DNA from: an uncultured Actinomyces sp.
GTDB taxonomy: Bacteria; Actinomycetota; Actinomycetes; Actinomycetales; Actinomycetaceae
NCBI GenBank assembly: GCA_900554605.1
Contig: USHU01000057.1
Coordinates: forward strand, 1 to 6,529
Length of the DNA stretch: 6,529 nucleotides
Reading direction: 5' to 3'
Position 1 is the first letter of the stretch. Each line of letters begins with the position of its first letter. Position numbers and translations under genes: made by a program. This document shows, one piece after another, positions 5,687 through 6,529 of this stretch. The notes under the pieces were generated by a model that saw only the letters and a list, made by a program, of their open reading frames with translations, was not told the origin of the DNA and searched no databases.

Positions 5687-6529
5687 TTAAGCATCTCCAC
5701 GCGATCCACCGATCACGTAGTCGACCTCGTCTCCTAGACGGTGGACGCGCAACAGGTTCGACGAACCGGGGGTTCCCGGCGGCATACCTGCGACGATGAC
5801 CATCTCGTCCCCGACTTCCGCGAGACGTGCGCTCTGCGCAACCTGATCAAGCTGCCAGACCATATCGTCAGTGTGGGTGACCTCGGGAACCCGATAAGCC
5901 TGGATGCCCCATGACAGGGCGAGCTGGCGACGCGTCGATTCAAGCGGCGTGAAGGCAAGCATCGGAATTGGAGTACGCAAGCGCGAGAGCATACGTGCCG
6001 ATGTTCCCGACTGAGTGAAAGTTACCAAGAAGCGCGCATCAAGCTTTTCAGCAATAACTGCAGCCGCGCCGCAGATAGCGGAGGCTCGATGCAGCTCAAT
6101 GGGTCCAAGCGCAGCAATACGTTCGCCACCATTTTCCTCAGTGCTCTCAACAATTCGAGCCATAGTACGAACTGCTTCAATGGGGAAAGCGCCCACAGAG
6201 GTTTCCCCCGAGAGCATAACTGCGTCTGCACCGTCGAGAATTGCGTTTGCACAGTCGGAAGCTTCTGCTCGGGTCGGGCGGGGATTCTTAATCATCGAAT
6301 CCATAACCTGGGTGGCGACGATAACCGGCTTGGCAGCACGACGAGCGAGTTCGATCGCGCGTTTCTGCACCAGAGGGACATCTTCAAGAGGCATTTCAAC
6401 GCCCAAGTCGCCTCGAGCAACCATGATTCCATCGAATGCGTCAACAATTTCTGCAAGTGCTTCGACGGCCTGTGGCTTTTCAATCTTCGCGATCACCGGC
6501 AGACGTTTGCCGTACTCATCCATAATCGC
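5687..6529 (-). CDS. pyk: Pyruvate kinase, C-terminal 280 residues (gene continues past right edge)
   Basis: Pyruvate kinase converts phosphoenolpyruvate and ADP to pyruvate and ATP, the last step of glycolysis, in the cytoplasm. The full enzyme is about 470-480 residues; the reading frame is open to the right edge, so roughly the first 190-200 residues are missing. Visible are the active-site signature [14 protein letters not shown] (visible residues 12-25, with catalytic Lys15 and metal-binding Glu17), [10 protein letters not shown] (Asp41, metal ligand), [18 protein letters not shown] and [11 protein letters not shown], then the C-terminal regulatory domain from about visible residue 140, ending GGSRGDA. 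Every expected catalytic residue in this part is present. The ATG at 6523 is internal and is not the gene start. Pyruvate kinase near polA and a PdtaR-type regulator is a familiar actinobacterial neighbourhood. Confidence 0.97.
   Translation of the reverse strand, partial: AIMDEYGKRLPVIAKIEKPQAVEALAEIVDAFDGIMVARGDLGVEMPLEDVPLVQKRAIELARRAAKPVIVATQVMDSMIKNPRPTRAEASDCANAILDGADAVMLSGETSVGAFPIEAVRTMARIVESTEENGGERIAALGPIELHRASAICGAAAVIAEKLDARFLVTFTQSGTSARMLSRLRTPIPMLAFTPLESTRRQLALSWGIQAYRVPEVTHTDDMVWQLDQVAQSARLAEVGDEMVIVAGMPPGTPGSSNLLRVHRLGDEVDYVIGGSRGDA

Noticed and set aside
1..6529. CRISPR arrays, insertion sequences or toxin-antitoxin pairs
   Set aside because: No regularly spaced repeats, transposase motifs or paired small toxin/antitoxin frames were found on either strand.

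Overview
The window is a stretch of chromosome from an actinobacterium of moderate G+C (judged by eye). Actinomycetaceae or a related group such as bifidobacteria would fit, but the genus cannot be fixed from this sequence. The pointers are a polA / hotdog thioesterase / ANTAR response regulator / pyruvate kinase neighbourhood, an RNA-binding response regulator of the PdtaR (Rv1626) type, a DNA polymerase I that lacks the proofreading acidic residues, and a promoter arrangement that suggests leaderless translation of polA.

Layout, left to right. Bases 2-1894 (minus) hold the N-terminal 631 codons of DNA polymerase I; the gene runs off the left edge. A 28-base gap separates it from a divergent hotdog-fold acyl-CoA thioesterase (1923-2342, plus). 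A strong hairpin at 2341-2368 then separates the thioesterase from a convergent ANTAR response regulator (2388-2978, minus). Divergent from the regulator is a 74-nt tRNA with a CAA (leucine) anticodon (3052-3125, plus). It has its own promoter and a good intrinsic terminator, but only a 5-nt variable loop, where bacterial leucine tRNAs normally carry a long variable arm.

The next section looks accessory. A 71-residue protein of unknown function (3303-3518, minus) has a strong ribosome binding site, a terminator of its own at 3247-3279, and a promoter-like pair (TAGACA-18-AATAAT) about 120 bases upstream. The predicted leader between that promoter and the gene is almost entirely three back-to-back hairpins. 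Upstream of it is a 648-residue membrane O-acyltransferase with an extracytoplasmic SGNH domain, OatA-like (3667-5613, minus, TTG start), which probably acylates a cell-envelope polymer. The window ends with the C-terminal 280 residues of pyruvate kinase (5687-6529, minus), followed by a hairpin at 5639-5672.

The genes do not form one pathway. polA, pyk, the tRNA and the regulator are housekeeping or general regulatory genes. The acyltransferase and the small protein sit between the conserved regulator/tRNA and pyk and may share a transcript, because no convincing terminator separates them. The two points most worth following are the short-armed tRNA-Leu(CAA) and the triple-hairpin leader with its small unknown protein. 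I do not see a clearly new multi-gene system.
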